A DNA stretch of 64,000 nucleotides, taken from Echinicola marina. GTDB lineage: Bacteria; Bacteroidota; Bacteroidia; Cytophagales; Cyclobacteriaceae. Below, in pieces: positions 9,301 through 17,529 of the stretch (its first letter is position 1; each line of letters opens with the position of its first letter). The stretch covers positions 1,615,001 through 1,679,000 of the forward strand of contig NZ_CP080025.1 of NCBI RefSeq assembly GCF_020463795.1, written 5' to 3'. The notes beneath the pieces were generated by a model that searched no databases, was not told where the DNA came from, and worked only from the letters and a program-made list of their open reading frames with translations. The position numbers and the translations under genes were made by a program.

Positions 9301-10464
9301 TTATTTTTCCGTCCAACTCATTGGATAATTTTTGTCCACATACCTCAGGGCATCCTGGGTTAAATACAGAGGGCTGAAGGTGTCGAGCATCACTGCGGTT
9401 TCTTCTGTCTTGCTGGCTCCAATGCTTTTTTCTACCATTCCCGGATGGGGTCCATGGGGCAGGCCTCCCGTGTGAATGGTGAAAGAGCCACGGTCGATTC
9501 CCTTTCTACTCATAAAGTCTCCGTCTACATAATAGAGCACTTCATCGGAATCTATATTGGAGTGGTTGTAAGGGGCTGGGATAGATAAAGGATGGTAATC
9601 GAACAATCTGGGCACAAAGGAGCAAATCACAAAACCTGCTGCTTGAAAGGTTTGGTGTACAGGAGGTGGCTGATGAATTCTCCCAGTAATAGGTTCAAAG
9701 TTCTTTATGGAGAGGGCGTAAGGATACAAATAGCCGTCCCAGCCCACAATGTCAAAGGGGCTATGGTTATAGACATATTGATGTAATTGGTCGTGTTTCT
9801 TGATTTGTACCAAGTGCTCTCCTTTTTCCTTCTCCAAAATCAACTTGTCTGGGATTTTGATGTCTCTTTCGCAATATGGTGAGTGTTCGAGAAGTTGCCC
9901 AACCTCATTTCTGTAGCGCTTGACTGTTTCTATAGGGCTTGCAGATTCTATTATAAGTAGTTTGATTGGTCCTTTTTTCCATTTGAACCTGTATATGGTC
10001 GTTCTGGGGATGACAATATAATCGCCTGCTTCTATGTCCAATTTCCCAAATTGGGAAATTAATTGGCCGCTGCCTTCGTGAACAAAAATAGCTTCATCTC
10101 CATCGGCGTTTTTGAAATAATAATCCATGTTATGGTTTTCTGGCATGCAGATACCCATCATTACATCCTTGTTTTTCATGAGTATTCGTCGGGCATGCAA
10201 GTAATCCGTCCCGGTACTTTTTACCTCAGAGGTGTTCAGATGGGTTTGTCTTAGCCCGTAGTCTTTGGCGATTTCCCAGTGGTAGGGTTTGGGTCTTTGG
10301 ATTTCCAGTACTTGGTTGGGGTTATAAATATGGTAAAGGATGGAATAGATACCTGAAAAACCTTTTGAGCTGACCAGTTCTTCTTTATAGAGGCTGCCAT
10401 CTGGTTGCCTGAATTGTGTATGGCGTTTTGGAGGGATTTTTCCCAGTCGATGATAGAAGGCCAT
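9301..10464 (-). CDS. hmgA: Homogentisate 1,2-dioxygenase
   Basis: A 387-residue cupin-fold iron enzyme that opens the ring of homogentisate to maleylacetoacetate in tyrosine and phenylalanine breakdown. The C-terminal half shows the family metal region: PRLFDYHPLSIPAPYNHSN, then DEVLYYVDG, then GSFTIHTGGLPHGPHPG, which supplies the His-Glu-His ligands. The N-terminal half is a degenerate cupin. At 387 residues it is shorter than the mammalian form of about 445 but normal for Bacteroidota. No other tyrosine-degradation genes flank it here; the kynurenine genes at the right end of the window show a second aromatic amino-acid route. Confidence 0.93.
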   Translation of the reverse strand: MAFYHRLGKIPPKRHTQFRQPDGSLYKEELVSSKGFSGIYSILYHIYNPNQVLEIQRPKPYHWEIAKDYGLRQTHLNTSEVKSTGTDYLHARRILMKNKDVMMGICMPENHNMDYYFKNADGDEAIFVHEGSGQLISQFGKLDIEAGDYIVIPRTTIYRFKWKKGPIKLLIIESASPIETVKRYRNEVGQLLEHSPYCERDIKIPDKLILEKEKGEHLVQIKKHDQLHQYVYNHSPFDIVGWDGYLYPYALSIKNFEPITGRIHQPPPVHQTFQAAGFVICSFVPRLFDYHPLSIPAPYNHSNIDSDEVLYYVDGDFMSRKGIDRGSFTIHTGGLPHGPHPGMVEKSIGASKTEETAVMLDTFSPLYLTQDALRYVDKNYPMSWTEK

Positions 10465-10593
10465 GTTATTTTGGGTTTATGTTTATTACAATTTAATAAA
10501 ATAAATGACACTTATTGCAGATCAATTGCTGGATGGTTTTTCATTATGGCCTTTAGTGGTTTGTACAGGGGTTGTGGTCAAAGTACATCAGTA

Positions 10594-11382
10594 TTAGGCG
10601 AAGATGTTAACGGCCTCTTTTTTGAAATAAGTGATGATCTTTTGGGGGCTTTCCGGGATCTGGGTTAAGTTCCTTTGGAATCTCAACAGGAGTCTTATGC
10701 TTTTTAATAAGGTACGTTCGGAATAATGGTAATTTTTTCCCTTGTCTTTTTGTGGTTTTCCTAAAATGGGAGAGAGGCTTTTTTCCTGAGCCTTGATAAA
10801 GTTGACGATGGCGATTCCCAACAAATGGGAAGTTTTGATGCCTATGCTAAGTTCATTATCGGTTGAGTTGAGCGGAGGGTAGACTTCAGCCAATATATTT
10901 CCGGTATCCACTCCCTGGTCTATGTGGTGGATGCATCCACCCAGGTTTTCATAGTCGTTATGAAACAGTGCCCAGAATAAGGAGTCATTTCCCCGGTATT
11001 TTGGTGCAATGCCGTAGTGGAGGTTAACGGTAGCTGTTTTGGCGATTTGGATGATTTCTGGAGATAATATAGGTGCCCTACAAGTAATCAGTATATCCGG
11101 TGCCAGTTCTTTAAAAAAATGTATTCCTTCAGCATCGTTTATCTTGACTGCGTCAATAGGAATATGGCTAATATGATGGGCTTCGGGGTTGTTTTCCAAA
11201 ACCATCCTTTTCAGCATGCTGTATTGTCCCTTTTGAAAGAGTCTTTTGGGAAGTGATTTGATGTTTTTTTTGCCTTTGGGATAAATGGGTTTTACAATAA
11301 TTGCGTTGGGAAAAAATTGTATGATTCTTTTTACTGCCACCATTTCTCTGGCCTTGCATTCACTGACGACTACAATTTTCAT
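10594..11382 (-). CDS. Formyltransferase-fold enzyme of unknown substrate
   Basis: A 262-residue protein with the folate-dependent formyltransferase fold. The core ILITCRAPIL, TATVNLHYGIAPKYRGND and HHIDQGVDTGNIL carries the Asn-x-His and Asp residues that form the catalytic triad in methionyl-tRNA and GAR formyltransferases. It lacks the C-terminal tRNA-binding domain of Fmt. Its last 60 residues are basic and family-unassigned. Similar stand-alone proteins act on amino sugars or amines in surface polysaccharide synthesis, but no such genes lie next to it. It is upstream of hmgA on the same strand with a 129-base gap. Confidence 0.72.
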   Translation of the reverse strand: MKIVVVSECKAREMVAVKRIIQFFPNAIIVKPIYPKGKKNIKSLPKRLFQKGQYSMLKRMVLENNPEAHHISHIPIDAVKINDAEGIHFFKELAPDILITCRAPILSPEIIQIAKTATVNLHYGIAPKYRGNDSLFWALFHNDYENLGGCIHHIDQGVDTGNILAEVYPPLNSTDNELSIGIKTSHLLGIAIVNFIKAQEKSLSPILGKPQKDKGKNYHYSERTLLKSIRLLLRFQRNLTQIPESPQKIITYFKKEAVNIFA

Positions 11383-11682
11383 AAAGTAAAACTTGACATA
11401 GGTTACCTGTTCTGCTGTGGATCCAAATAGTAGGCTGTTATTGATGGATGAATTTACTGTTTGTACATATTAAAATGTAAAATAGAAACATTAAAATGTT
11501 TTTTAAATATAAATATAAACTGATTAAATACAAAAAGGTTTCCAGATTCTCTTGTGATTTATTGCAATGCAATAAGGCGGGAGATTGATGAATGCTGTCA
11601 TTTTGGCGGTTAAATCCTTTTGGAACAGCACTTGTGATGAGGGAATTGAAATTTAGACGTAAAAATAAAAACCATATAAGTT
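11383..11682. other. Divergent regulatory region upstream of htpG
   Basis: No gene. It separates the minus-strand formyltransferase gene from htpG. It contains a perfect 17-bp palindrome at 11559-11575 and near-consensus -7 boxes TCATTTTG (11598-11605) and TCCTTTTG further right, each one base off TAnnTTTG. No SD-like site precedes the htpG ATG. Confidence 0.5.
11559..11575. promoter_or_regulatory. Perfect 17-bp palindrome, candidate operator upstream of htpG
   Basis: TTATTGCA-A-TGCAATAA, symmetric about base 11567. It lies about 108 bases before the htpG start and just upstream of the near-consensus promoter boxes. It has no T-run, so a terminator is unlikely. It is not the CIRCE element sequence. 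Confidence 0.45.
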
Positions 11683-13566
11683 ATGCAGGAAAAAGGTACC
11701 ATCTCGATCCATACCGAGAATATATTCCCCATCATTAAAAAGTTTCTTTATTCTGACAATGAAATTTTCTTAAGGGAATTGGTGTCCAATGCAGTGGATG
11801 CCACGCAGAAAATCAAAAGATTGGCCCAACTGGGGCAGTATCCCGGTGAACTGGGAGACATTACGGTAGAGGTAAGTTTTGACAAAGAGAAAAAGACGAT
11901 TACCATTGCCGATAAAGGGCTTGGTATGACGGCTGAGGAGATCAAAAAGTACATTAACCAAATCGCTTTTTCTGGTGCTACAGAATTTGTGGAGAAATTT
12001 AAAGATGCCAAGGATGCCAATGAAATCATTGGAAAGTTTGGTCTAGGTTTTTATTCGGCATTTATGGTGGCCCACAGGGTGGACATCCATTCATTGTCTT
12101 ATCAGGAAGGTGCTGAGCCTGCCAAATGGACATGTGATGGCAGTACATCCTTTGAGATTTCTGCTGGAGACAGAACAGAAAGAGGTACCGAAATCACCCT
12201 TCATATCAATGAAGAATCCGAAGAGTTTTTGGACAAATGGAAGCTTCAGGAGATTCTTGACAAATATTGTAAATTCTTACCAGTTCCGATCAAGTTTGAG
12301 ACCAAGACAGAAAGTGTGGAAGACGGAACGGACGAAGAAGGCAAACCTAAATACAAATCTGTGGAGGTGGACAATATCATCAATACCACAGCGCCTATCT
12401 GGACCAAATCCCCTAGTGAGCTAAAAGATGAGGATTACTTGTCCTTCTATAAAGAGCTTTATCCGATGAGCGAAGATCCATTGTTCTGGATTCACCTGAA
12501 TGTGGATTATCCGTTTAACCTTACCGGTGTATTGTATTTCCCTAAGGTGAAGAATGAATTTGAACTGCAGAAAAATAAGATCAAGCTATTCTCCCGTCAA
12601 GTGTTCATTACTGATGAGGTAAAGGATATTGTCCCTGAATTTTTGATGTTATTGCATGGAGTGATTGATTCTCCGGATATTCCATTGAACGTATCCAGAA
12701 GCTTCTTGCAAGCGGATGGCAATGTGAAAAAGATCAATAGCTATATTACCAAGAAAGTTGCTGACAAGCTGGCTGAGTTGTTCAAGAAAGATAGGGCCGC
12801 TTATGAGTCCAAGTGGGGTGATATTGGTTTGTTTGTGAAGTATGGAATGATCAGCGAAGACAAGTTCTATGATAAAGGAAAGGACTTTGCCCTTTTGAGC
12901 AATACCAAAGGGGAGCATTTTACCATTGAAGAATACAAAGAGAAGGTAAAGGAGAGCCAAACAGACAAAGACGGCCAAGCCATCTTCCTTTACAGCACAG
13001 ATGCAGAAAAGCAGGATGCCTTTATTCAGTCAGCCAACAATAAGGGCTATGATGTATTGGTGATGGACACTCCTATTGACAGTCATTTCATCAACCAGCT
13101 TGAGCAAAAACTGGAAAAAACTTCCTTGAAGCGAGTAGATGCTGATGTGGTAGATAAGCTGATCAAGAAAGAAGAGGACACCACCCATGTCCTTACCGAA
13201 GAGCAAAGCAAGCAGGTGAAGGAGGTATTTGAAAAGGCGATAGGCAATAAGGCTTATAGCGTGGAAGTGGAAGGGTTGAGCCCTGAGGAGTTGCCGGTAA
13301 CCATTACCATGGAGGAATTTATGCGCAGAATGAAAGATATGGCGCAAACAGGTGGTGGAATGGGTTTTTATGGAGCCATGCCGGATAACTACAAGGTAGC
13401 CATCAATGGCAACCACAAGATCATAGATAGGATCCTTAAGGCTGAAGGGGAGGAAGAGCAAGCCAAGTTGGCCAAACAGGCTTTTGATTTGGCGAAACTT
13501 TCCCAAGGTATGCTTTCCGGTAAGGATTTGACAGAATTTGTAAAAAGAAGTGTGGACATGATTTAA
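11683..13566 (+). CDS. htpG: Molecular chaperone HtpG (Hsp90)
   Basis: A 627-residue cytosolic ATP-dependent chaperone dimer that remodels late folding intermediates. The N-terminal GHKL ATPase domain has FLRELVSNAVDATQK with the catalytic Glu, the DKGLGMT nucleotide motif and the GLGFYSAFMVA lid region. The middle domain includes NVSRSFLQAD. The C-terminal dimerisation region has the expected length but no MEEVD tail, as in bacteria. A likely terminator follows at 13590-13626. It is transcribed alone. Confidence 0.96.
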   Translation: MQEKGTISIHTENIFPIIKKFLYSDNEIFLRELVSNAVDATQKIKRLAQLGQYPGELGDITVEVSFDKEKKTITIADKGLGMTAEEIKKYINQIAFSGATEFVEKFKDAKDANEIIGKFGLGFYSAFMVAHRVDIHSLSYQEGAEPAKWTCDGSTSFEISAGDRTERGTEITLHINEESEEFLDKWKLQEILDKYCKFLPVPIKFETKTESVEDGTDEEGKPKYKSVEVDNIINTTAPIWTKSPSELKDEDYLSFYKELYPMSEDPLFWIHLNVDYPFNLTGVLYFPKVKNEFELQKNKIKLFSRQVFITDEVKDIVPEFLMLLHGVIDSPDIPLNVSRSFLQADGNVKKINSYITKKVADKLAELFKKDRAAYESKWGDIGLFVKYGMISEDKFYDKGKDFALLSNTKGEHFTIEEYKEKVKESQTDKDGQAIFLYSTDAEKQDAFIQSANNKGYDVLVMDTPIDSHFINQLEQKLEKTSLKRVDADVVDKLIKKEEDTTHVLTEEQSKQVKEVFEKAIGNKAYSVEVEGLSPEELPVTITMEEFMRRMKDMAQTGGGMGFYGAMPDNYKVAINGNHKIIDRILKAEGEEEQAKLAKQAFDLAKLSQGMLSGKDLTEFVKRSVDMI

Positions 13567-13589
13567 TTCATGTTTTATATAAATAGGTT

Positions 13590-13626
13590 AAAAGCTCTCC
13601 AATGATTTTGGAGGGCTTTTGTTTTT
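13590..13626 (+). terminator. Rho-independent terminator of htpG
   Basis: A 12-bp stem, AAAAGCTCTCCA (13590-13601) with TGGAGGGCTTTT (13609-13620) and one G-U pair, followed by GTTTTTA. Confidence 0.8.
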
Positions 13627-13743
13627 ATAGTTCACCGTCTTGTTGGGCAAGCTCCTTACTCCAATCTTGATGGCGTTATAGGAGGCTGCTAGGGCAGATT
13701 TATGAAAAAAATCCCACAAATGGGGTGGTTTAAGGAATTATTA

Positions 13744-13751
13744 TATTTTTG
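13744..13751 (+). promoter_or_regulatory. Promoter -7 box of the Rrf2 regulator gene
   Basis: TATTTTTG fits TAnnTTTG exactly and ends only four bases before the ATG at 13756. Expected transcription would begin at or next to the start codon, so the message may be leaderless or nearly so. Confidence 0.5.
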
Positions 13752-13755
13752 TAAG

Positions 13756-14172
13756 ATGTTATCCAAAAAAACCAAATATGCTTTTCATGCCCTGACTTAT
13801 CTTGGAAAGCACAAAGATGAAGGCTCTGTATTGATCCAAGACATTGCTGCAGAGCATGGTATTTCTCATAAGTTTCTTGAGAATATCCTGTTGGAATTGA
13901 AAAAGGCAGGCTTTCTAGGAAGCAAGAAAGGCAAGGGGGGTGGTTACTATCTGATCAAGGAGCCCAAGGATATTCAGTTGTCCAGAATCATCAGGTTATT
14001 GGATGGGCCCATAGCTTTGTTACCCTGTGTCAGTTTGAACTATTATGAGGCTTGTGAGGAATGCAAGGACCAAGAAAAATGTGGTTTAAATCAAGTGATG
14101 ATTCAAGTGCGTGATGAAACACTTAATATACTGGAAAACAAGACTTTATCTGACATCCTAGACAAGGAGTGA
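13756..14172 (+). CDS. Rrf2-family transcription regulator with a cysteine cluster
   Basis: A 138-residue DNA-binding protein. I start at the ATG at 13756 (MLSKKTKYAF), the family-typical N-terminus; an in-frame ATG at 13702 adds 18 residues that overlap the promoter box. Residues 1-80 are the winged helix with GKGGGYYL in the wing. Cysteines at 91, 100, 103 and 109 form a possible iron-sulfur or metal site, in the region where IscR and NsrR bind their clusters, though the spacing differs. It sits just upstream of the sulfate-reduction genes on the same strand. By analogy with CymR it may control cysteine and sulfur assimilation; this is inference from position. Confidence 0.85.
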   Translation: MLSKKTKYAFHALTYLGKHKDEGSVLIQDIAAEHGISHKFLENILLELKKAGFLGSKKGKGGGYYLIKEPKDIQLSRIIRLLDGPIALLPCVSLNYYEACEECKDQEKCGLNQVMIQVRDETLNILENKTLSDILDKE

Positions 14173-14214
14173 AAAAAAATGTCTACAAACCCTACTTTTT
14201 TTATAGGTTTTATA

Positions 14215-14222
14215 TACTTTTG
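14215..14222 (+). promoter_or_regulatory. Promoter -7 box of the sulfate assimilation operon
   Basis: TACTTTTG fits TAnnTTTG exactly and lies 14 bases before the ATG at 14237. It is downstream of the Rrf2 gene, so the assimilation genes may start from here. Confidence 0.55.
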
Positions 14223-14236
14223 TGGTTCAACAAATT

Positions 14237-14488
14237 ATGAAACCTATGATTTTTGATCAGCCTATCAAAAAATGGTTTGTGGATGAAAAGGGTAAAGACA
14301 GTAACATTAAAAGTGTACTGAAGTCTATTTCCTGGAGACTGGTAGGGACAATGGATACGATCGTTATTTCGTACCTGATTACGGGTCAAATTAAAACGGC
14401 ATTATCTATTGGTTCTATTGAGGTCGTGAGCAAGATGGTATTGTATTATTTCCATGAAAGAGCTTGGGCCAGGATCACGGATAAATAA
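14237..14488 (+). CDS. DUF2061 small membrane protein
   Basis: An 83-residue protein. The start is the ATG at 14237, not a GTG at 14222 that overlaps the promoter box. Residues about 30-83 form a DUF2061 domain: SISWRLVGTMDTIVISYLIT, then ALSIGSIEVVSKMVLYYFHERAW. Two membrane helices are likely, with a conserved arginine and charged ends. The N-terminal 28 residues are polar. DUF2061 proteins have no settled function but often lie beside sulfate activation genes. Here it is first in the operon, 14 bases before cysH, and no sulfate permease is visible, so a role in sulfate or sulfite movement is possible but unproven. Confidence 0.8.
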   Translation: MKPMIFDQPIKKWFVDEKGKDSNIKSVLKSISWRLVGTMDTIVISYLITGQIKTALSIGSIEVVSKMVLYYFHERAWARITDK

Positions 14489-14502
14489 TTTAAGAGAGTA
14501 TC

Positions 14503-15204
14503 ATGAAGAAGAACCTAATTAAAGACTTGTCTGCAAGAATAGGAAATGTTTCTATCGCTGATGCCATTGCACAGTTGTGTGAATTGTTTCCGGGAAAAGT
14601 GGTGTTTTCGACCTCACTGGGCCAAGAAGACCAGGTGATTACAGAGATCATTGCCAAAAATAATTTGCCCGTGCAGATCTTTACATTGGACACAGGGAGA
14701 TTGTTTTATGAAACCTACGATTTGCTTTCAAGAACGGAGAGTAGGTATAAGGTGAAAATCAAACCTTATTATCCTAATACCAGCTCGGTAGAAAATTTAG
14801 TAGCTGATATTGGTATCAATGGTTTTTATGAATCTCCGGAAAACAGAAAAAGCTGCTGTTATGTTCGTAAGGTAGAGCCTTTGAAGAGGGCCTTGGCAGG
14901 TAATAGCATATGGATCACAGGACTGAGATCTGAGCAAAGTGCCAACAGAAGTTCCATGAGTAAATTGGAATGGGACGAAGGCAACCAAATAATGAAATTT
15001 AACCCATTGTTAGATTGGAGTATGGAAGAAATGCTTCAATATATCAACGAAAACAAAATCCCATATAACCCACTTCACGACAAGGGCTTTGTCAGCATAG
15101 GCTGTGCCCCTTGTACCCGGGCAATCGAGCCGGGAGAAGATCCACGCGCCGGTAGATGGTGGTGGGAAAGTTCAAAAAAAGAATGTGGTTTACATATAAA
15201 ATAG
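14503..15204 (+). CDS. cysH: Adenylylsulfate (APS) reductase, thioredoxin-dependent
   Basis: A 233-residue enzyme of the CysH family that reduces activated sulfate to sulfite. FSTSLGQEDQVI near residue 35 binds the nucleotide phosphate. Cys118-Cys119 and Cys201-x2-Cys204 give the CC...CxxC signature of the 4Fe-4S form, which uses APS rather than PAPS. This agrees with the absence of an APS kinase in this operon and with a CysN that carries no CysC fusion. The catalytic cysteine of E. coli CysH sits in a C-terminal ECGLH segment, and KECGLHIK closes this protein. Its stop directly abuts the cysD start. Confidence 0.94.
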   Translation: MKKNLIKDLSARIGNVSIADAIAQLCELFPGKVVFSTSLGQEDQVITEIIAKNNLPVQIFTLDTGRLFYETYDLLSRTESRYKVKIKPYYPNTSSVENLVADIGINGFYESPENRKSCCYVRKVEPLKRALAGNSIWITGLRSEQSANRSSMSKLEWDEGNQIMKFNPLLDWSMEEMLQYINENKIPYNPLHDKGFVSIGCAPCTRAIEPGEDPRAGRWWWESSKKECGLHIK

Positions 15205-16113
15205 ATGTCTAGCATGAAAAATATATTTGTTCCTAATCCAAAAGAAGCCGAATCAATTCAAATTATCCGTGAAGTAGCTGCACAGTTTGAAAGACCTGTT
15301 TTGCTTTTTTCTGGCGGTAAAGATTCGATAACCTTAGTAAGATTAGCTCAAAAGGCTTTTTACCCAGCAAGGATTCCTTTTCCTTTGCTCCATGTGGATA
15401 CTGGTCATAATTTTCCAGAAACCATTGAATTTAGAGATCAATTGGTAGAAGAGCTTGGCTTGGAACTGATCGTGGCTAAGGTGCAGGATTCCATAGATCA
15501 AGGAAAGGTTCAGGAAGAGAAAGGCCGTTACTCCAGTAGGAATTCATTACAGACTACCACTTTATTGGATGCAATTGAGACCCACAAGTTTGATGCATGT
15601 ATAGGTGGTGCCAGAAGGGATGAAGAGAAAGCGCGCGCAAAAGAACGTGTATTTTCTGTTCGTGATGACTTCGGTCAGTGGGATGAGAAAAACCAACGTC
15701 CTGAGTTATTTGATATGCTTAATGGCAAGATTCATCAGGGGCAGAATGTGAGGGCTTTCCCTATTTCCAATTGGACAGAGCTTGATGTATGGGAATATAT
15801 CAAGACTGAAAATATTGCTATCCCATCTATTTATTTTGCACACAAGCGCGAGATTTTTGAAAGAGACGGCATGATTTGGACCGCTTCAGAGCATGTTTAC
15901 CGTGAGGAAAATGAAGAGGTGAAGGAAAAAATGGTAAGGTTCAGAACCGTTGGAGACATGACCTGTACCGCAGCGGTATTGTCAGAAGCAGAAACCCTTG
16001 AAGAAGTGGTGGAGGAAATCAGGGCAAGTACCATTTCCGAAAGAGGCGCGAGAATTGACGATAAGCGTTCTGAAGCCGCCATGGAAAACAGAAAGAAAGT
16101 AGGTTACTTCTAG
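15205..16113 (+). CDS. cysD: Sulfate adenylyltransferase subunit 2
   Basis: A 302-residue cytoplasmic ATP sulfurylase subunit that adenylates sulfate, with CysN as GTPase partner. The PP-loop LLFSGGKDSITL near residue 36 is intact. GGARRDEEKARAKER and the C-terminal GARIDDKRSEAAMENRKKVGYF region (named here by ends: GARIDD to KVGYF) are family-typical. It starts at the base after the cysH stop, so translation is probably coupled. cysN follows after 90 bases. Confidence 0.96.
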   Translation: MSSMKNIFVPNPKEAESIQIIREVAAQFERPVLLFSGGKDSITLVRLAQKAFYPARIPFPLLHVDTGHNFPETIEFRDQLVEELGLELIVAKVQDSIDQGKVQEEKGRYSSRNSLQTTTLLDAIETHKFDACIGGARRDEEKARAKERVFSVRDDFGQWDEKNQRPELFDMLNGKIHQGQNVRAFPISNWTELDVWEYIKTENIAIPSIYFAHKREIFERDGMIWTASEHVYREENEEVKEKMVRFRTVGDMTCTAAVLSEAETLEEVVEEIRASTISERGARIDDKRSEAAMENRKKVGYF

Positions 16114-16203
16114 GATCCTACCCCATCTTCAATTTTCTAAATAGGGTCCTAGTCATCCAAACTTGGACTTGTAAGCATCAAAAATCCCTTTAAAAAGAAC
16201 ACC

Positions 16204-17463
16204 ATGAGTACTGAAAATAGAAAACTGATCAATATTGCAACGGCCGGAAGTGTAGATGATGGTAAAAGTACCCTAATCGGAAGGTTGTTGTACGATACCC
16301 GCTCCCTGACCACCGATAAGCTGGAGGCCATAGAGCGCAACAGCAAGCAAAAAGGATATGATTACCTTGATTTTTCTTTGGCAACAGATGGCTTGGTTGC
16401 GGAGAGAGAGCAGGGAATTACTATTGATGTAGCCCATATTTATTTCAATACCGATAAAACCAATTATATCATCGCGGATACTCCAGGTCACGTGGAATAC
16501 ACGCGAAATATGGTGACCGGTGCCTCGACTTCCCAAGTGGCCATCATTTTGATTGATGCTAGAAAGGGTGTGATCGAGCAGACGTACCGTCACTTTTTCA
16601 TCAATAACCTGTTAAGGGTTGGTCATGTGATCGTAGCGATCAATAAAATGGACTTGGTGGAATTTGACCAACAAGTTTTTGAAGATATCAAAAAGGATTT
16701 TGAGGCCTTGATCGAGAAAAGTGATTATTCTAGCGACCAAGTTACCTTTATCCCTGTAAGTGCCCTACATGGTGATAATATTGCCAGTGGATCTGAGACA
16801 ATGTCTTGGTACCAAGGCCCTTCCTTATTGGAATACTTGGAAGACCTTGAAATAGATGAACTGGATGATCATGGTACTGCCCGCTTTTCAGTACAATATG
16901 TGATAAGACCAAAGACTGATACCCACCATGATTTTAGAGGATTTGCAGGGAAATTGTACGGAGGAAGTCTTTCGGTAGGGGATGATGTCACGGTTCTACC
17001 TTCTTTTACCCAAAGTAAAATCAAAAGCATCGAATTCTTTGACCAGCAGTTTGATGAGGCTGTAGCAGGAAGTTCGGTGACCATTACCCTCGAAGATGAA
17101 GTGAATGTGAGCAGGGGTGATATGTTGGTGAAATCCAATGAATTGCCTAAGTCGGAAAAACAACTTAGCGCAACGATCTGTCAAGTAAACAGTAAACCAT
17201 TGAGAGTGGGTGCAAAATATATTCTTCAACATGGTGTCAATCAGGTTTTGGCTAAGGTGGACAGTATAGACGGCCTGGTACATACTGATTTCACTGGAGA
17301 GGAAGCAGCAGATCAGTTGAAGCTAAATGATATTGGTAAAGTGAATTTCAGGTTGAGCAAACCCATTCACTTTGATCCTTACAAGGATAGTAAGTCAAAC
17401 GGAAGTTTTATTTTAATCGATGAAGCGTCATTTGATACTACCAGTGTAGGTTTCATCCAGTAG
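16204..17463 (+). CDS. cysN: Sulfate adenylyltransferase subunit 1 (GTPase)
   Basis: A 419-residue EF-Tu-like GTPase that drives APS formation by CysD. The P-loop is TAGSVDDGKSTLIGRL (residue about 9), the G3 motif DTPGH is near residue 93, and G4 is NKMD near 148. The beta-barrel domains follow. It stops at the usual CysN length, without the C-terminal APS kinase seen in CysNC. This fits an APS-reductase rather than a PAPS-reductase route. Confidence 0.95.
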   Translation: MSTENRKLINIATAGSVDDGKSTLIGRLLYDTRSLTTDKLEAIERNSKQKGYDYLDFSLATDGLVAEREQGITIDVAHIYFNTDKTNYIIADTPGHVEYTRNMVTGASTSQVAIILIDARKGVIEQTYRHFFINNLLRVGHVIVAINKMDLVEFDQQVFEDIKKDFEALIEKSDYSSDQVTFIPVSALHGDNIASGSETMSWYQGPSLLEYLEDLEIDELDDHGTARFSVQYVIRPKTDTHHDFRGFAGKLYGGSLSVGDDVTVLPSFTQSKIKSIEFFDQQFDEAVAGSSVTITLEDEVNVSRGDMLVKSNELPKSEKQLSATICQVNSKPLRVGAKYILQHGVNQVLAKVDSIDGLVHTDFTGEEAADQLKLNDIGKVNFRLSKPIHFDPYKDSKSNGSFILIDEASFDTTSVGFIQ

Positions 17464-17529
17464 GAAGAACCGGCGCTGAGGAATTCGGCGATTATAGGTT
17501 CATTCACAAAACCAAATACTATAACCACT

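Noticed and set aside
10594-11382. Methionyl-tRNA formyltransferase (fmt)
   Set aside because: The protein is too short, lacks the C-terminal tRNA-binding domain, and is not beside def.
13030-13506. A 158-residue minus-strand frame opposite htpG
   Set aside because: Shadow of the htpG coding strand; no motif or regulatory signal supports it.
13702-13755. Upstream extension of the Rrf2 gene
   Set aside because: It would overlap the -7 box at 13744-13751 and precede the family-typical N-terminus.
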